Assembly (NCBI RefSeq): GCF_002245625.1
Contig: NZ_NOIG01000011.1
Location: 1-64,000 of the forward strand
Origin: Acidovorax kalamii
GTDB lineage: Bacteria; Pseudomonadota; Gammaproteobacteria; Burkholderiales; Burkholderiaceae_C
DNA length: 64,000 bases
Direction: 5' to 3'
Shown here one piece after another: positions 55,501-64,000 of the stretch (its first letter is position 1; each line of letters begins with the position of its first letter). The notes below the pieces were generated by a model. That model was not told where the DNA came from, made no database searches, and saw only the letters and a list, made by a program, of their open reading frames with translations. The translations under genes and the position numbers were made by a program.

Positions 55501-55559
55501 GCCCGCCCACAGCCCGCTCATGCCCCCATCGCTGCCTGGGCTTGGTGGGGGGGAATTGA

Positions 55560-55616
55560 GTCAAAAAAGGCTACCAGCGCTTGTTCATAAAGCGCCGGTA
55601 GCTATTTTTTTGATAG
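55560..55616. terminator. bidirectional terminator made from a repeat copy
   Basis: AAAAAAGGCTACCAGCGCTT and AAGCGCCGGTAGCTATTTTT form a hairpin with A and T runs on both sides, between the convergent decarboxylase and DNA ligase genes. The sequence is a copy of the dispersed repeat (TCAAAAAAGGC, AAAGCGC, GTAGCTAT, GATAG) with improved pairing. Confidence 0.8.
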
Positions 55617-55620
55617 TGGA

Positions 55621-56562
55621 TCAGCGTACGGCTGTTGTGGGAGTCGTGGCAGCCGGCGAGTCCAGCCGCACCCGCACAAAGCTCGCAAAACGCGGCAGGC
55701 CGCCGTCGTGTGTGCCGCGAAAGCGGTAGGTCACCCAGCTGCCAATGGGCGGTGGGTCGGCGCGGTCGGCATCGCTCAGTCCTGCGCCCAGCCTGAAACG
55801 CTGGCCTGAGGGCATCTCCAACAGCAGCGCACCCAGCCGCCCGGCATGCTTGCCCTTGCCTGGCAGGTGGCCGACCACCAGCGCCTCGGTGTCTTCGTGG
55901 GTCTTGAGCTTGATGAGATCGTCGCTGCGGCCAGAGCGGTACAGCGAGCTGCCCTTGTGCAGCATCAGCCCCTCGCCGCCCGCGCGCACCGTGCGCTGCA
56001 GCAGGGCTTGCAGGGCGGCATCGGTCGCCACGCGCTGTTGCGGCACGGCCTGAACCCAGGGCTGGTGGATCTGTGCGACCAGGGCCTTCAGTGCGGGCAG
56101 GCGTTCGTCAAACGGGCCGCCCTGGGTGGGCAGGTCAAACACCATGAAGCGCATCTGCCGCCAGGCCGCATCGTCCGGCTGCTGCTGGCGTGTGGTGGAC
56201 TGGGCATGCGCAAAACGGCCTCGCCCCGCCCACAGCTCGCCATCCATGGGCGTGGCGGGCCAGCCTGCGGTGAACCAGGCGGGCGCGGCCACCGTTTCAC
56301 CGCCGCGTGTGCGCAGCGTGTAGCCGTCCCAGTAGCCCCGCACGCCGTCGTACTTCTCGCTTACCCAGTAGTCGGCCAGCGGCATGCCGGGGCGGTACAC
56401 ATTGGCCAGCAGCAGGGCGGGGGCATCGGCTGCGTGCACTGTCATGGCGACAGGCAGCAGGCCCAGCATCCCCAGGCCCAGCCAATGCCTGCGGGTTAGT
56501 TTGCTATTGAAAATATAGCTGATTGCGCATGATGGATGCGCGGTAGCAGCCATTTTGTTCAA
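55621..56562 (-). CDS. exported ATP-dependent DNA ligase (LigE type)
   Basis: A 313-residue minimal ATP-dependent ligase lacking extra domains. The nucleotidyltransferase motif I is SEKYDGVRGYWDG with Lys70 as the AMP acceptor; motif III/IV are MVFDLP and GGEGLMLH, motif V is LIKLKTHEDTEALVVGH, and a C-terminal OB domain is present. A signal peptide (about 22-45, TRRHWLGLGMLGLLPVAMTVHAAD) points to the periplasm, as for LigE-type enzymes linked to DNA uptake. The first 20 residues are encoded by a copy of the dispersed repeat and may not be part of the ancestral protein. It is downstream of fabI. Confidence 0.85.
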   Translation of the reverse strand: MNKMAATAHPSCAISYIFNSKLTRRHWLGLGMLGLLPVAMTVHAADAPALLLANVYRPGMPLADYWVSEKYDGVRGYWDGYTLRTRGGETVAAPAWFTAGWPATPMDGELWAGRGRFAHAQSTTRQQQPDDAAWRQMRFMVFDLPTQGGPFDERLPALKALVAQIHQPWVQAVPQQRVATDAALQALLQRTVRAGGEGLMLHKGSSLYRSGRSDDLIKLKTHEDTEALVVGHLPGKGKHAGRLGALLLEMPSGQRFRLGAGLSDADRADPPPIGSWVTYRFRGTHDGGLPRFASFVRVRLDSPAATTPTTAVR

Positions 56563-56572
56563 TATTTCGGTG
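56497..56572 (-). repeat. dispersed repeat copy translated as the ligase N-terminus
   Basis: On the minus strand: AAAATGGCTGCTACCGCGCA, TCCATCATGCGC, AATCAGCTATATTTTC, AATAGCAAAC. The start codon of the ligase gene and its first 20 codons lie on this copy. Confidence 0.72.
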
Positions 56573-56603
56573 TGGTCCGCAGGGTGTCCGGGGTGCGGTG
56601 CGC

Positions 56604-57404
56604 TCAGACCTGGTCGGCAGACAGGCCCGCCGTCTGGCTGAAGCCGCCATCCACGTAGGTGATCTCGGCGGTCATGCCCGAGGCCAGGTCGGACAGCAGG
56701 AAGGCCGCCACATTGCCCACGTCTTCAATCGTCACATTGCGGCGCAGGGGCGAGGCGTCGGCCACGCGGGACAGCAGCTTGCCGAAGTCCTTGATGCCGC
56801 TCGCAGCCAGCGTCTTGATGGGGCCCGCGCTGATGCCGTTGGCTCGGATGCTGCGGCCGTCTTCGGTGCGGCCCACAGCCTCAGCCAGGTAGCGCACGCT
56901 GGCCTCCAGGCTGGCCTTGGCCAGGCCCATGGTGTTGTAGTTGGGGATGGAGCGCAGCGCGCCCAGGTAGCTCAGGGTCAGCAGCGACGACTTGTCGTTC
57001 AGGTAGGGCAGGGCGGCCTTGGCCATGGCCGGGAAGCTGTAGGCGCTGATGTCGTGCGCAATGCGGAAGCCTTCGCGGCTCAGGCCGTCGAGGAAGTTGC
57101 CCGCAATCGCTTCGCGCGGTGCAAAGCCGATGCTGTGCACAAAGCCGTCGAACTTCGGCCAGGTCTGCGACAGTTCGGCAAACATGCGCTCGATCTGCTC
57201 GTCGCTGGCCACGTCGCAGTCAAACACTAGCTGGGAGTTGAACTCTGCCGCAAAGTCGGTGATACGGTCCTTGAAGCGCTCGCCCACGTAGCTGAACGCC
57301 AGCTCGGCGCCTTGTTCGTGGCAGGCCTTGGCGATGCCGTAGGCGATGGAGCGGTTGGACAAAACACCCGTGATGAGCAGCTTCTTGCCGGTCAGAAAAC
57401 CCAT
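56604..57404 (-). CDS. fabI: enoyl-[acyl-carrier-protein] reductase
   Basis: NADH-dependent last step of each fatty acid elongation round. The 266-residue protein keeps the catalytic Tyr146, Tyr156 and Lys163 at the same positions as E. coli FabI ([19 protein letters not shown]), the cofactor segment [15 protein letters not shown] and FVHSIGFAP. It is a regular single-domain FabI. The start ATG at 57404 follows AAAAGGAGA. The ligase gene follows after 41 bases; divergent from the yejA-type gene. Confidence 0.96.
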   Translation of the reverse strand: MGFLTGKKLLITGVLSNRSIAYGIAKACHEQGAELAFSYVGERFKDRITDFAAEFNSQLVFDCDVASDEQIERMFAELSQTWPKFDGFVHSIGFAPREAIAGNFLDGLSREGFRIAHDISAYSFPAMAKAALPYLNDKSSLLTLSYLGALRSIPNYNTMGLAKASLEASVRYLAEAVGRTEDGRSIRANGISAGPIKTLAASGIKDFGKLLSRVADASPLRRNVTIEDVGNVAAFLLSDLASGMTAEITYVDGGFSQTAGLSADQV

Positions 57405-57508
57405 GTTCAATCTCCTTTTGGAATAGCGGAATGTGGGCCGGCGGGCGAGGGCATAGGGGTATGCGCTGGGTGCCACGTAGGCCGGCGAACGTAGTGCAGA
57501 ATTGTCGC

Positions 57509-59335
57509 ATGCGGTTCTGGCTGACTTTTTTGCTGATGGGGTGTGCGACTCCTGTGTGGGCTGCGCATGGGTATGCTCTGTGGGGCGAGCCGCGTTATCC
57601 CGCTGGGTTTGCGCACTTTGCCTACGTGAACCCTGATGCGCCGAAAGGCGGAGAGCTGCGGCTGGTCAGCAACCTGCGTGTCTCCACCTTTGATAAGTAC
57701 AACCCGTTCACCATCAAAGGCAACGCGCCAGCGTACCTGTCGTCGCTGATGTTCGACTCACTGCTGGTGGGCTCCATGGACGAGACCGCGACGGGCTACG
57801 GCCTGCTGGCAGAAGATGTGGAAGTTGCCCCTGATGGGTTGTCCGCCACCTTCCGCTTGCGACCCGAGGCGCGGTTCCACAATGGCAAGCCGGTGTTGGC
57901 CCAGGACGTAAAACACAGTTACGACACGTTGGTTGGCCCTTTCACATCGCCCGCCTACAAGACGCTGCTTATCGAAGTGGCGGGTGTGGATGTAGTCAAT
58001 GACCGCACCGTGCGTTATCGCTTCAAACAGCCCAACCGTGAGCTGCCCTTGACCGTGGGCGGGCTACCGGTGTTCAGCCGCGACTGGGGTGTGGAAAACG
58101 GCAAGGCCAAGCCTTTTGACCAGGTGGTGATGGATATCCCCATCGGTAGTGGTCCCTACAAGATTGGGCCCGTACGTTTCGGCAAGGACATCACCTATGT
58201 GCGTGACCCGCAGTACTGGGCACGCGACCTGAACGCGCGCAGGGGTACCGCCAATTTCGACAACGTCCTGGTCAAGATCTACAAGGACAACACCGCGCGG
58301 CTGGAGGCCCTGAAGGCGGGTGAGTTCGATCTGATGCGTTTCTTCAGTGCGGGCGACTGGGCCCGCCGCGTCACGGGCAGGAAGTTCGACACTGGTGAGC
58401 TGGTCAAGGGCGAGTTCAAACACAAACTGCCGTCGGGTTTTCAGAGCTACGTGCTCAACACCCGCCGCCCGCTGCTGCAGGATGTGCGCGTGCGGGAGGC
58501 CTTGGGCCTGGCTCTGGACTATGAGTGGATGAACCGCCAGATGTTCTACGGCGCCTACCAGCGTGTGAACGGCCTGTTTGGCAACACTGCGTGCGAAACC
58601 AAGGGCAGCCCGTCGCCCGAGGAACTCGCGCTGATGGAGCCCTACCGCAAAGACATTCCTGCCGCTGCCTTTGGCCCCATGACCGTGCCCCCCCGCACCG
58701 ACGGCGATTCGTCACTGCGCGCCAACCTGCGACGCGCACAGGCCCTGCTCAAAGAGGCTGGCTGGGAAGTGCGTGACGGTGCCTTGCGCAACGCGAAGGG
58801 CGAGGCGATGGTGCTGGAGTACATGGACAGTAACGAAGGGGGGGTGCGTACCATCACCCCCTGGATGCGCAATCTCGAAAAGATCGGCATCACCCTGCGC
58901 TTCCGGTCGGTGGACTTCGCGCTGTACCAGCAGCGGCTGCAGAAGTTCGATTTCGACATCACCTCGATCGCGTACCAGGGTACCAACAACCCAGGCCAGG
59001 AATTTGCTGACATGTTCGGCAGCCAGGCGGCCGATACGGAGGATTCCGGCAACTATGCGGGCGTCAAGAGCCCGGCAGTGGACGCCATGGTCAAAGCCAT
59101 GACTTCTGCGAAGACCGAGGCGCAATTGCTGCCCGCCTGCCACGCGCTGGAGCGCATCATTGCGCACAGCCACTACCTGATTCCGCAGTGGACGGCCGGC
59201 ACACACCGCATGGTCTACAACGCCTGGCGGCTGGAGCGACCGGCTACGGTGCCGCCCTACGCCAGCGGCGAAGGGTGGGTCATCGACACATGGTGGGCGC
59301 GTGTTCCGCGACAGACCGCGCCGGACAAGAAATAG
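57509..59335 (+). CDS. yejA: YejA-type peptide-binding protein
   Basis: A 608-residue periplasmic solute-binding protein of family 5, with a signal peptide (about 1-19, VWAAH). [64 protein letters not shown] and FSRDW are typical of the YejA group of the microcin C / oligopeptide importer YejABEF. It delivers peptides to the membrane permeases encoded downstream. The first gene of a four-gene operon, divergent from fabI with about 100 bases between. Confidence 0.85.
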   Translation: MRFWLTFLLMGCATPVWAAHGYALWGEPRYPAGFAHFAYVNPDAPKGGELRLVSNLRVSTFDKYNPFTIKGNAPAYLSSLMFDSLLVGSMDETATGYGLLAEDVEVAPDGLSATFRLRPEARFHNGKPVLAQDVKHSYDTLVGPFTSPAYKTLLIEVAGVDVVNDRTVRYRFKQPNRELPLTVGGLPVFSRDWGVENGKAKPFDQVVMDIPIGSGPYKIGPVRFGKDITYVRDPQYWARDLNARRGTANFDNVLVKIYKDNTARLEALKAGEFDLMRFFSAGDWARRVTGRKFDTGELVKGEFKHKLPSGFQSYVLNTRRPLLQDVRVREALGLALDYEWMNRQMFYGAYQRVNGLFGNTACETKGSPSPEELALMEPYRKDIPAAAFGPMTVPPRTDGDSSLRANLRRAQALLKEAGWEVRDGALRNAKGEAMVLEYMDSNEGGVRTITPWMRNLEKIGITLRFRSVDFALYQQRLQKFDFDITSIAYQGTNNPGQEFADMFGSQAADTEDSGNYAGVKSPAVDAMVKAMTSAKTEAQLLPACHALERIIAHSHYLIPQWTAGTHRMVYNAWRLERPATVPPYASGEGWVIDTWWARVPRQTAPDKK

Positions 59336-59351
59336 CCACAGACCGCTCCCT

Positions 59352-60380
59352 ATGTTTGCTTACATCCTCAAACGGGTCCTGCTCATGCTGCCTACGCTGC
59401 TGGGCGTGCTCTTGTTGACCTTTGTGGTGATCCAGTTCGTGCCCGGTGGCCCTGTGGAGCAGTACATGGCCGAGGCCAAGGCCGGGGTGGGTGGTGGCGC
59501 TGAAGGGGGCGGGCTCAGTTATCGAGGTGCACAGGGTGTGGACCCCAAACGGCTGGAGCAGATCAAGGCGTTGTACGGATTTGACAAGCCTGCGCACGAG
59601 CGTTTTCTGCAGATGCTGGCCCAGTTCGCACGGTTTGATCTGGGCAAGAGCTTTTTCCAGAACAAGGATGTGTGGCAGCTGGTGAAGGAAAAGCTCCCTG
59701 TCTCCATCAGCCTGGGCCTGTGGACCTTCTTCATCAGCTACCTCGTTGCTGTGCCATTGGGCGTGGCCAAGGCGGTGCGTGCGGGGTCACGCTTTGATCT
59801 GGTCACCACCTTGCTCATCCTGGTCGGTTACGCCATCCCGGGCTTCGTGCTCGGCGTGGCGCTGCTCGTGATTTTTGGCGGTCAGCTGCAGTGGTTCCCG
59901 CTGCGCGGGCTCACGTCGGCCAACTGGGAGCAGTTGTCCTGGGGCGCGCGCATCGTGGACTATTTGTGGCACATCACGCTGCCCGTCACGGCCATGGTGC
60001 TGGGCAGTTTTGCCGTCACGGCCATGCTGACCAAGAACGCGTTCCTCGAAGAGATCCGCAAGCAGTATGTGCTCACGGCCCGTGCCAAGGGCCTCTCCGA
60101 GCGGCAGGTGCTGTGGAAGCATGTGTTTCGCAATGCGCTCATCCCCATCGTTACCGGCTTTCCGGCCGCGTTCATCGGCGCTTTCTTTGCAGGCTCGCTG
60201 CTGATCGAAACCCTGTTCTCGCTCGACGGGCTGGGCCTGCTCAGCTACGAGAGCGTGATCCGCCGTGACTACCCCGTAGTGCTGGGCACGTTGTACCTGT
60301 TCACGCTGATCGGGCTGGTGACCAAGCTCATCAGTGACCTCTGTTATGTGTGGGTGGACCCGCGCGTGAAGTTTGACTAG
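59352..60380 (+). CDS. yejB: YejB-type ABC permease
   Basis: A 342-residue inner membrane permease, DppB type, six helices. The N-terminus MFAYILKRVLLMLPTLLGVLLLTFVVIQFVPGGPVEQ is a hallmark, and the EAA-like loop is ...EEIRKQYVLTARAKGLSERQVLWKHVFRNALIP (about 232-264). A glycine-rich external stretch after helix 1 (AGVGGGAEGGG) is typical of YejB. It starts 16 bases after the binding-protein gene. Confidence 0.88.
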   Translation: MFAYILKRVLLMLPTLLGVLLLTFVVIQFVPGGPVEQYMAEAKAGVGGGAEGGGLSYRGAQGVDPKRLEQIKALYGFDKPAHERFLQMLAQFARFDLGKSFFQNKDVWQLVKEKLPVSISLGLWTFFISYLVAVPLGVAKAVRAGSRFDLVTTLLILVGYAIPGFVLGVALLVIFGGQLQWFPLRGLTSANWEQLSWGARIVDYLWHITLPVTAMVLGSFAVTAMLTKNAFLEEIRKQYVLTARAKGLSERQVLWKHVFRNALIPIVTGFPAAFIGAFFAGSLLIETLFSLDGLGLLSYESVIRRDYPVVLGTLYLFTLIGLVTKLISDLCYVWVDPRVKFD

Positions 60381-60393
60381 CCCGAACGCACCG

Positions 60394-61449
60394 ATGGCCC
60401 CGATGAGTCCTGCTGCTGCCCCGATTTCACTCTCCCCATCCCGCCGTGCCTGGCTGCGCTTCAAGCGCAACCGGCTGGGGTACTGGAGTCTGATCATTTT
60501 TTGTGCCCTGGTGCTGGTCAGCCTGTGCGCCGAGCTGGTCAGCAACGACAAGCCACTCATCGTGCGCTACGAGGGGCAGACCTATTTCCCCATGCTCAAG
60601 GACTACCCCGAGAAGACCTTCGGGGGCGACTTCGAAACCCCCACCGACTACCTCGACCCCTTCATCAAGGAGCGGTTGAGCACCGGCAGCAACTGGGCGC
60701 TGTACACCCTGAACCCCTACGGCCCCAACACGCTCAACTACTTTGCCAAGGCGCCCAACCCCTCGGCGCCCACGGCCGACAACTGGCTGGGCACGGACGA
60801 CCGGGGGCGCGACCTGCTGGCGCAGCTGCTCTACGGCTTTCGGGTGAGCGTGCTGTTTGGCCTGGCGCTCACCATCACCGGCGTGCTGCTGGGCGTGGTC
60901 ACGGGTGCCCTCCAGGGTTTTTTTGGCGGCAAGACCGATCTTGCGTTCCAGCGCTTCATCGAGATCTGGGGCTCCATGCCCGAGCTGTACCTGCTCATCA
61001 TCTTCAGCGCGGTGTTTGCGCCCAGCATTGCGCTGCTGCTTGTTTTGCTGAGCCTGTTTGGCTGGATGGGGCTGTCTGACTATGTGCGCGCCGAGTTCCT
61101 GCGCAACCGCCAGCTTGACTATGTGAAGGCCGCACGCGCCCTGGGTGTGGGCAACCTGCAGATCATCTGGCGCCACATCCTGCCCAATAGCCTCACGCCC
61201 GTGGTCACTTTCCTGCCCTTCCGCATGAGTGCGGCCATCCTTGCGCTCACCTCGCTCGACTTTCTGGGCCTGGGGGTGCCGCCCGGCACACCGTCGCTGG
61301 GCGAATTGCTGAGCCAGGGCAAGAACAGCATTGACGCGTGGTGGATTTCGCTTTCGACCTTTGGCGTGCTGGTCACCACCCTTCTCTTGCTCACCTTCAT
61401 GGGCGACGCACTGCGCGATGCGCTGGACCCCAGAAAGGCCGACCTGTGA
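60394..61449 (+). CDS. yejE: YejE-type ABC permease
   Basis: A 351-residue inner membrane permease, DppC type. After helix 1 there is a long periplasmic segment (about 55-130; VRYEGQTYFPMLKDYPEKTFGGDFETPTDYLDPF), characteristic of YejE, then GTDDRGRDLLAQLLYGFRVSVLFGL and the EAA loop AEFLRNRQLDYVKAARALGVGNLQIIWRHILPN. ATG at 60394 is taken; TTG at 60373, overlapping the yejB end, is an alternative. Its stop overlaps the GTG of the ATPase gene (GTGA). Confidence 0.88.
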   Translation: MAPMSPAAAPISLSPSRRAWLRFKRNRLGYWSLIIFCALVLVSLCAELVSNDKPLIVRYEGQTYFPMLKDYPEKTFGGDFETPTDYLDPFIKERLSTGSNWALYTLNPYGPNTLNYFAKAPNPSAPTADNWLGTDDRGRDLLAQLLYGFRVSVLFGLALTITGVLLGVVTGALQGFFGGKTDLAFQRFIEIWGSMPELYLLIIFSAVFAPSIALLLVLLSLFGWMGLSDYVRAEFLRNRQLDYVKAARALGVGNLQIIWRHILPNSLTPVVTFLPFRMSAAILALTSLDFLGLGVPPGTPSLGELLSQGKNSIDAWWISLSTFGVLVTTLLLLTFMGDALRDALDPRKADL

Positions 61450-63092
61450 CCGTAACCCCATCGGCCAACAATCCACCCCTGCTGCAGGTGCAGGACCTGC
61501 ATGTGCGCTTCGGCCCCAAAGAGGTGGTGCGAGGTGTCAATCTCCACATTGCTGCGGGCGAGAAGCTCGCGCTGGCGGGCGAGTCCGGCTCGGGCAAGAC
61601 CATCACCGCCTTGAGCCTTTTGCGCTTGGTGGGCGATGCCGCCATCACCGGGCAGGCTCACCTGCAAGGCCGGGGCGACCTGCTGGCGCTGACCGAGCGC
61701 GAAATGCGCGGCGTGCGCGGCGACGACATCGCCATGGTGTTCCAGGAGCCCATGACGGCGCTCAACCCGCTGATGACGATTGGCGCGCAGATCGCCGAAA
61801 TCCTGCTGCTCAAGCGCGGTCTCACGGGCGCCCAGTGCGCACAGGCGGCCATTGATCTGCTGGCGCAAACCGGCATCCCCGAGCCCGCGCGCCGCGCCAA
61901 CAGCTTTCCGCACCAGCTCAGCGGCGGCCAGCGCCAGCGCGCCATGATCGCCATGGCCCTGGCCAGCGCGCCCAAGCTGCTGCTGGCCGACGAGCCCACC
62001 ACGGCTCTGGATGTGAGCCTGCGCGGGCAGATCCTGGATTTGCTGAGCGACCTGCAGCGCCAGACCGGCATGGCCGTGCTGCTCATCACGCACGACCTGA
62101 ACCTGGTGCGCCGCTTTGCCGACCGCGTGGCCGTGATGGAGCAGGGCGTGCTGGTAGAGCAGGGGCCGGTGGCCGAAGTGTTTGGTGCCCCCCAGCATGC
62201 GTACACCCGCCGCCTGATCGCCAGCCAGCCGCGCCGCGATGTGGCCCTGGCCGACCCGCCTGCTGGCACGGCGCCCGTGGTGCAGACACAAGACCTGCGG
62301 GTGGTCTACCCCACGCCGTTGCCAGGCATCAAGGGCTGGTTCAAGAAAGGCGAGTTTGTGGCCGTGCAGGGCGCCACACTGCAACTGCTGCCCGGCCAGA
62401 CGCTGGGTGTGGTGGGCGAATCCGGCTCCGGCAAGTCCACGCTGGCAGGGGCCATCCTGGGGCTGCTGCCTTCGGCAGGACAAGTGCAGGTGGGCGGGCA
62501 GGCGTGGCAGCAGCCCGCCATGCGCAATACGCCCAGCAACCAGCAACTGCGCCGCCGGGTGCAGGTGGTGTTTCAAGACCCGTTCTCCTCCCTCTCACCG
62601 CGGCTCACGGTCGAAGAGATCGTGGGCGAGGGCCTGAAGGTGCACGAACCCACGCTCGCCGTGGCCCAGCGCCGCACGCGTGTCGAGGCAGTGCTGGCCG
62701 AAGTGGGCCTGACCGAAGCGCAGTACCCGCGCCTGCTGGAGCGCTACCCGCATGAGTTTTCAGGTGGCCAGCGCCAGCGCCTGGCCATTGCGCGGGCGCT
62801 CATCGTGCAGCCGCAGGTTCTGGTGCTCGACGAGCCCACCAGCGCGCTCGACGTGACCATCCAGCAGCAGGTGCTGGGCCTGCTGCAGCGCCTGCAGAAA
62901 GAAAAGGGCCTGAGCTACCTGCTCATCACCCACGATGTGGATGTGATCCGCGCCATGGCGCACGATGTGCTGGTGATGAAGGATGGCGCCGTGCTGGAAA
63001 GCGGCCCGGTGAATGGGGTGCTGGACGCACCGCAACACCCCTACACCCAGCGCCTGGTGGCGGCTGCCATTGCACCGGGCGTTGCGGGCTGA
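61446..63092 (+). CDS. yejF: YejF-type ABC ATPase with two nucleotide-binding domains
   Basis: A 548-residue fusion of two ATPase domains that powers the YejABE importer. Domain 1 has GESGSGKT (about 40-47), LSGGQRQRAMIAMAL and LLLADEPTTALD; domain 2 has GESGSGKST (about 327-335), FSGGQRQRLAIARAL and VLVLDEPTSALD. Both signature loops are intact. The GTG start at 61446 overlaps the yejE stop codon by four bases, so it is coupled to the permease. Confidence 0.92.
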   Translation: MTVTPSANNPPLLQVQDLHVRFGPKEVVRGVNLHIAAGEKLALAGESGSGKTITALSLLRLVGDAAITGQAHLQGRGDLLALTEREMRGVRGDDIAMVFQEPMTALNPLMTIGAQIAEILLLKRGLTGAQCAQAAIDLLAQTGIPEPARRANSFPHQLSGGQRQRAMIAMALASAPKLLLADEPTTALDVSLRGQILDLLSDLQRQTGMAVLLITHDLNLVRRFADRVAVMEQGVLVEQGPVAEVFGAPQHAYTRRLIASQPRRDVALADPPAGTAPVVQTQDLRVVYPTPLPGIKGWFKKGEFVAVQGATLQLLPGQTLGVVGESGSGKSTLAGAILGLLPSAGQVQVGGQAWQQPAMRNTPSNQQLRRRVQVVFQDPFSSLSPRLTVEEIVGEGLKVHEPTLAVAQRRTRVEAVLAEVGLTEAQYPRLLERYPHEFSGGQRQRLAIARALIVQPQVLVLDEPTSALDVTIQQQVLGLLQRLQKEKGLSYLLITHDVDVIRAMAHDVLVMKDGAVLESGPVNGVLDAPQHPYTQRLVAAAIAPGVAG

Positions 63093-63208
63093 CAGACTGG
63101 GGAGGGCTTGCGCGCATGGATGCGTGCATGCGGTTGCGCATGCCCCCTGGCCGTGGAAAGATGCCTTCACCCCCTGCAACCCGCCGGGGCACTCTGGCCG
63201 GAGCCTCC

Positions 63209-63826
63209 ATGCCCCCATCCCTGCCTGAACCCATGCCCGCCCAAGCGCCCACCCTGCCGCCAGACGGCGACACTACGACCGCCTTGGATCTGGCCGAGGT
63301 CTACCGCCGGGCCCGCGCTCTGGCCGCCCAGGGCCAATGCATCACCGCCCTGCACCTGGGGCCCGAGCACTGCGTGCTGGCCACGGGGCAGGGGCCCGCG
63401 CAGCCTTCGGCCCAGCTGACGCTGGCGCTCGGCCAGCAGAAAACGGCGCGGGCGTTTTTCCGTGGCGCCGTGCCGACGCCGCTGGAGCTGGAGACCGCCA
63501 TCGCCTCGGTGGAAGACGAGGTCTATGCGGCCCATGTGCGCCACCGCCAATGGGTGCCCGAGGGCGCCTCGGCCCAGCTGTACTCCACCGACCCGGCGTT
63601 GCATGAGATCGCCACCCTCGCAGGCATTTCGCCGGGGCCCGCCCGGGTGCTGCCGCTGGAGGCCATGGAGCGGCTGTTCAACCGGCTGGCCGCAGTGGCG
63701 CAAGGCCGCCCCGCCGCGCACGAGGGCCTGCCCGCCAGCCCCGCCTTCGCAGCCAGCCTGCTCGTCTTGCGCGAATTGATGCATCACATGCCATTTGCCG
63801 AAATCACCTTGCTGGACCTGCAGTAG
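63209..63826 (+). CDS. protein of unknown function
   Basis: A 205-residue soluble protein with a proline-rich N-terminus and helical segments (ALDLAEVYRRARALAAQGQCITALHLGPEHCVLATGQG; PTPLELETAIASVEDEVYAAHVRH). I do not recognise a family. The ATG at 63209 is chosen because GGAG (63200-63203) lies five bases upstream; an earlier ATG at 63116 would add a low-quality 31-residue tail. It follows the yejF gene by 116 bases on the same strand and may be transcribed with it. Confidence 0.6.
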   Translation: MPPSLPEPMPAQAPTLPPDGDTTTALDLAEVYRRARALAAQGQCITALHLGPEHCVLATGQGPAQPSAQLTLALGQQKTARAFFRGAVPTPLELETAIASVEDEVYAAHVRHRQWVPEGASAQLYSTDPALHEIATLAGISPGPARVLPLEAMERLFNRLAAVAQGRPAAHEGLPASPAFAASLLVLRELMHHMPFAEITLLDLQ

Positions 63827-63850
63827 TTGCTATTGATGAGATAGTGGAGA
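63825..63850 (-). repeat. partial dispersed repeat copy
   Basis: GTTGCTATTGATGAGATAG just after the last gene resembles the ATAGC...GCTAT end of the family. It is short and could be chance. From here to 64000 I see no supported gene. Confidence 0.3.
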
Positions 63851-64000
63851 GAGCTGGATTGGCTGCCCGTGCGGGCCACCCGAGCACCGGGTGGATGGTG
63901 CTGGCGCATGGGAGATTGCGCGGGAGCGGTTGACACCCTGTCAGGTGGCGAGGTGGTCGGCATGCGCACGCAGTGTGGGCGGTGGACAACGCCGAGAAGA

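Noticed and set aside
63931-63943. Small palindrome TGACACCCTGTCA near the right end
   Set aside because: It resembles the operator-like palindrome at 47732 but is shorter, and the gene it might control lies outside the window.

Overview
The window is a 64 kb chromosomal segment of a high-GC betaproteobacterium, most probably a member of the Comamonadaceae close to Acidovorax. This rests on the base composition, the gene content (glnA with ntrBC, DUF4337, DUF2069, DUF349, tandem small exported proteins) and a family of short intergenic repeats of a type I associate with that family. It is almost entirely core-type sequence. I see no transposase, integrase, phage module or CRISPR array.

Layout. 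1-78: the 3' end of a 5S rRNA and its terminator, so an rRNA operon lies just left of the window. 174-5840: rsuA, a beta-propeller protein, an exported polysaccharide deacetylase, a membrane fatty-acid/sterol hydroxylase, an EI24 membrane protein and a CinA-like protein. 5791-10981: the nitrogen locus, with two NtrC-type palindromes and a sigma54 promoter before glnA, then a small exported coiled-coil protein, ntrB and ntrC. 11137-14096 (minus): thyA, a His-rich DUF4337 protein, folA and xthA, a thymidylate/folate/repair group. 14868-15541: two tandem paralogous small exported proteins. 15983-26190: a polyol catabolic locus with an ABC transporter, two dehydrogenases, an AraC regulator, xylulokinase and a PfkB sugar kinase. 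It imports sugar alcohols, oxidises them to ketoses and phosphorylates these. 26267-32779: small membrane protein, acetyltransferases, a SUKH-type protein, a FAD-linked oxidoreductase and a YihY/BrkB protein. 32870-35265: an Mpo1-like protein and a self-regulated tetR-DUF418 pair. 35296-44286: hydrolase, metY-type sulfhydrylase, CBS protein, a PAS-GAF-GGDEF-EAL protein, aroC, a 5'-nucleotidase lipoprotein and a DMT exporter.

44594-48524: nrdR and glyA behind a ZTP (pfl-type) riboswitch, a lytic transglycosylase behind its own strong promoter and a long structured leader, and then about 1.1 kb without genes. That stretch carries a series of strong hairpins ending in an intrinsic terminator, which I read as a candidate non-coding RNA. 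48525-57404: DUF349 protein, tRNA-Ser(GGA), stomatin/NfeD pair, a large basic amino acid decarboxylase, an exported ATP-dependent DNA ligase and fabI. 57509-63092: a yejABEF-type peptide ABC transporter, followed by one unassigned gene.

The strongest non-genic signals are the sigma54/NtrC control region of glnA, a 120 bp inverted repeat between the solute-binding protein and permease genes of the polyol transporter, the dispersed repeat family (about ten copies, two of them translated as N-termini of exported proteins), the ZTP riboswitch, the TetR operator, and the structured RNA candidate at 47790-48042.
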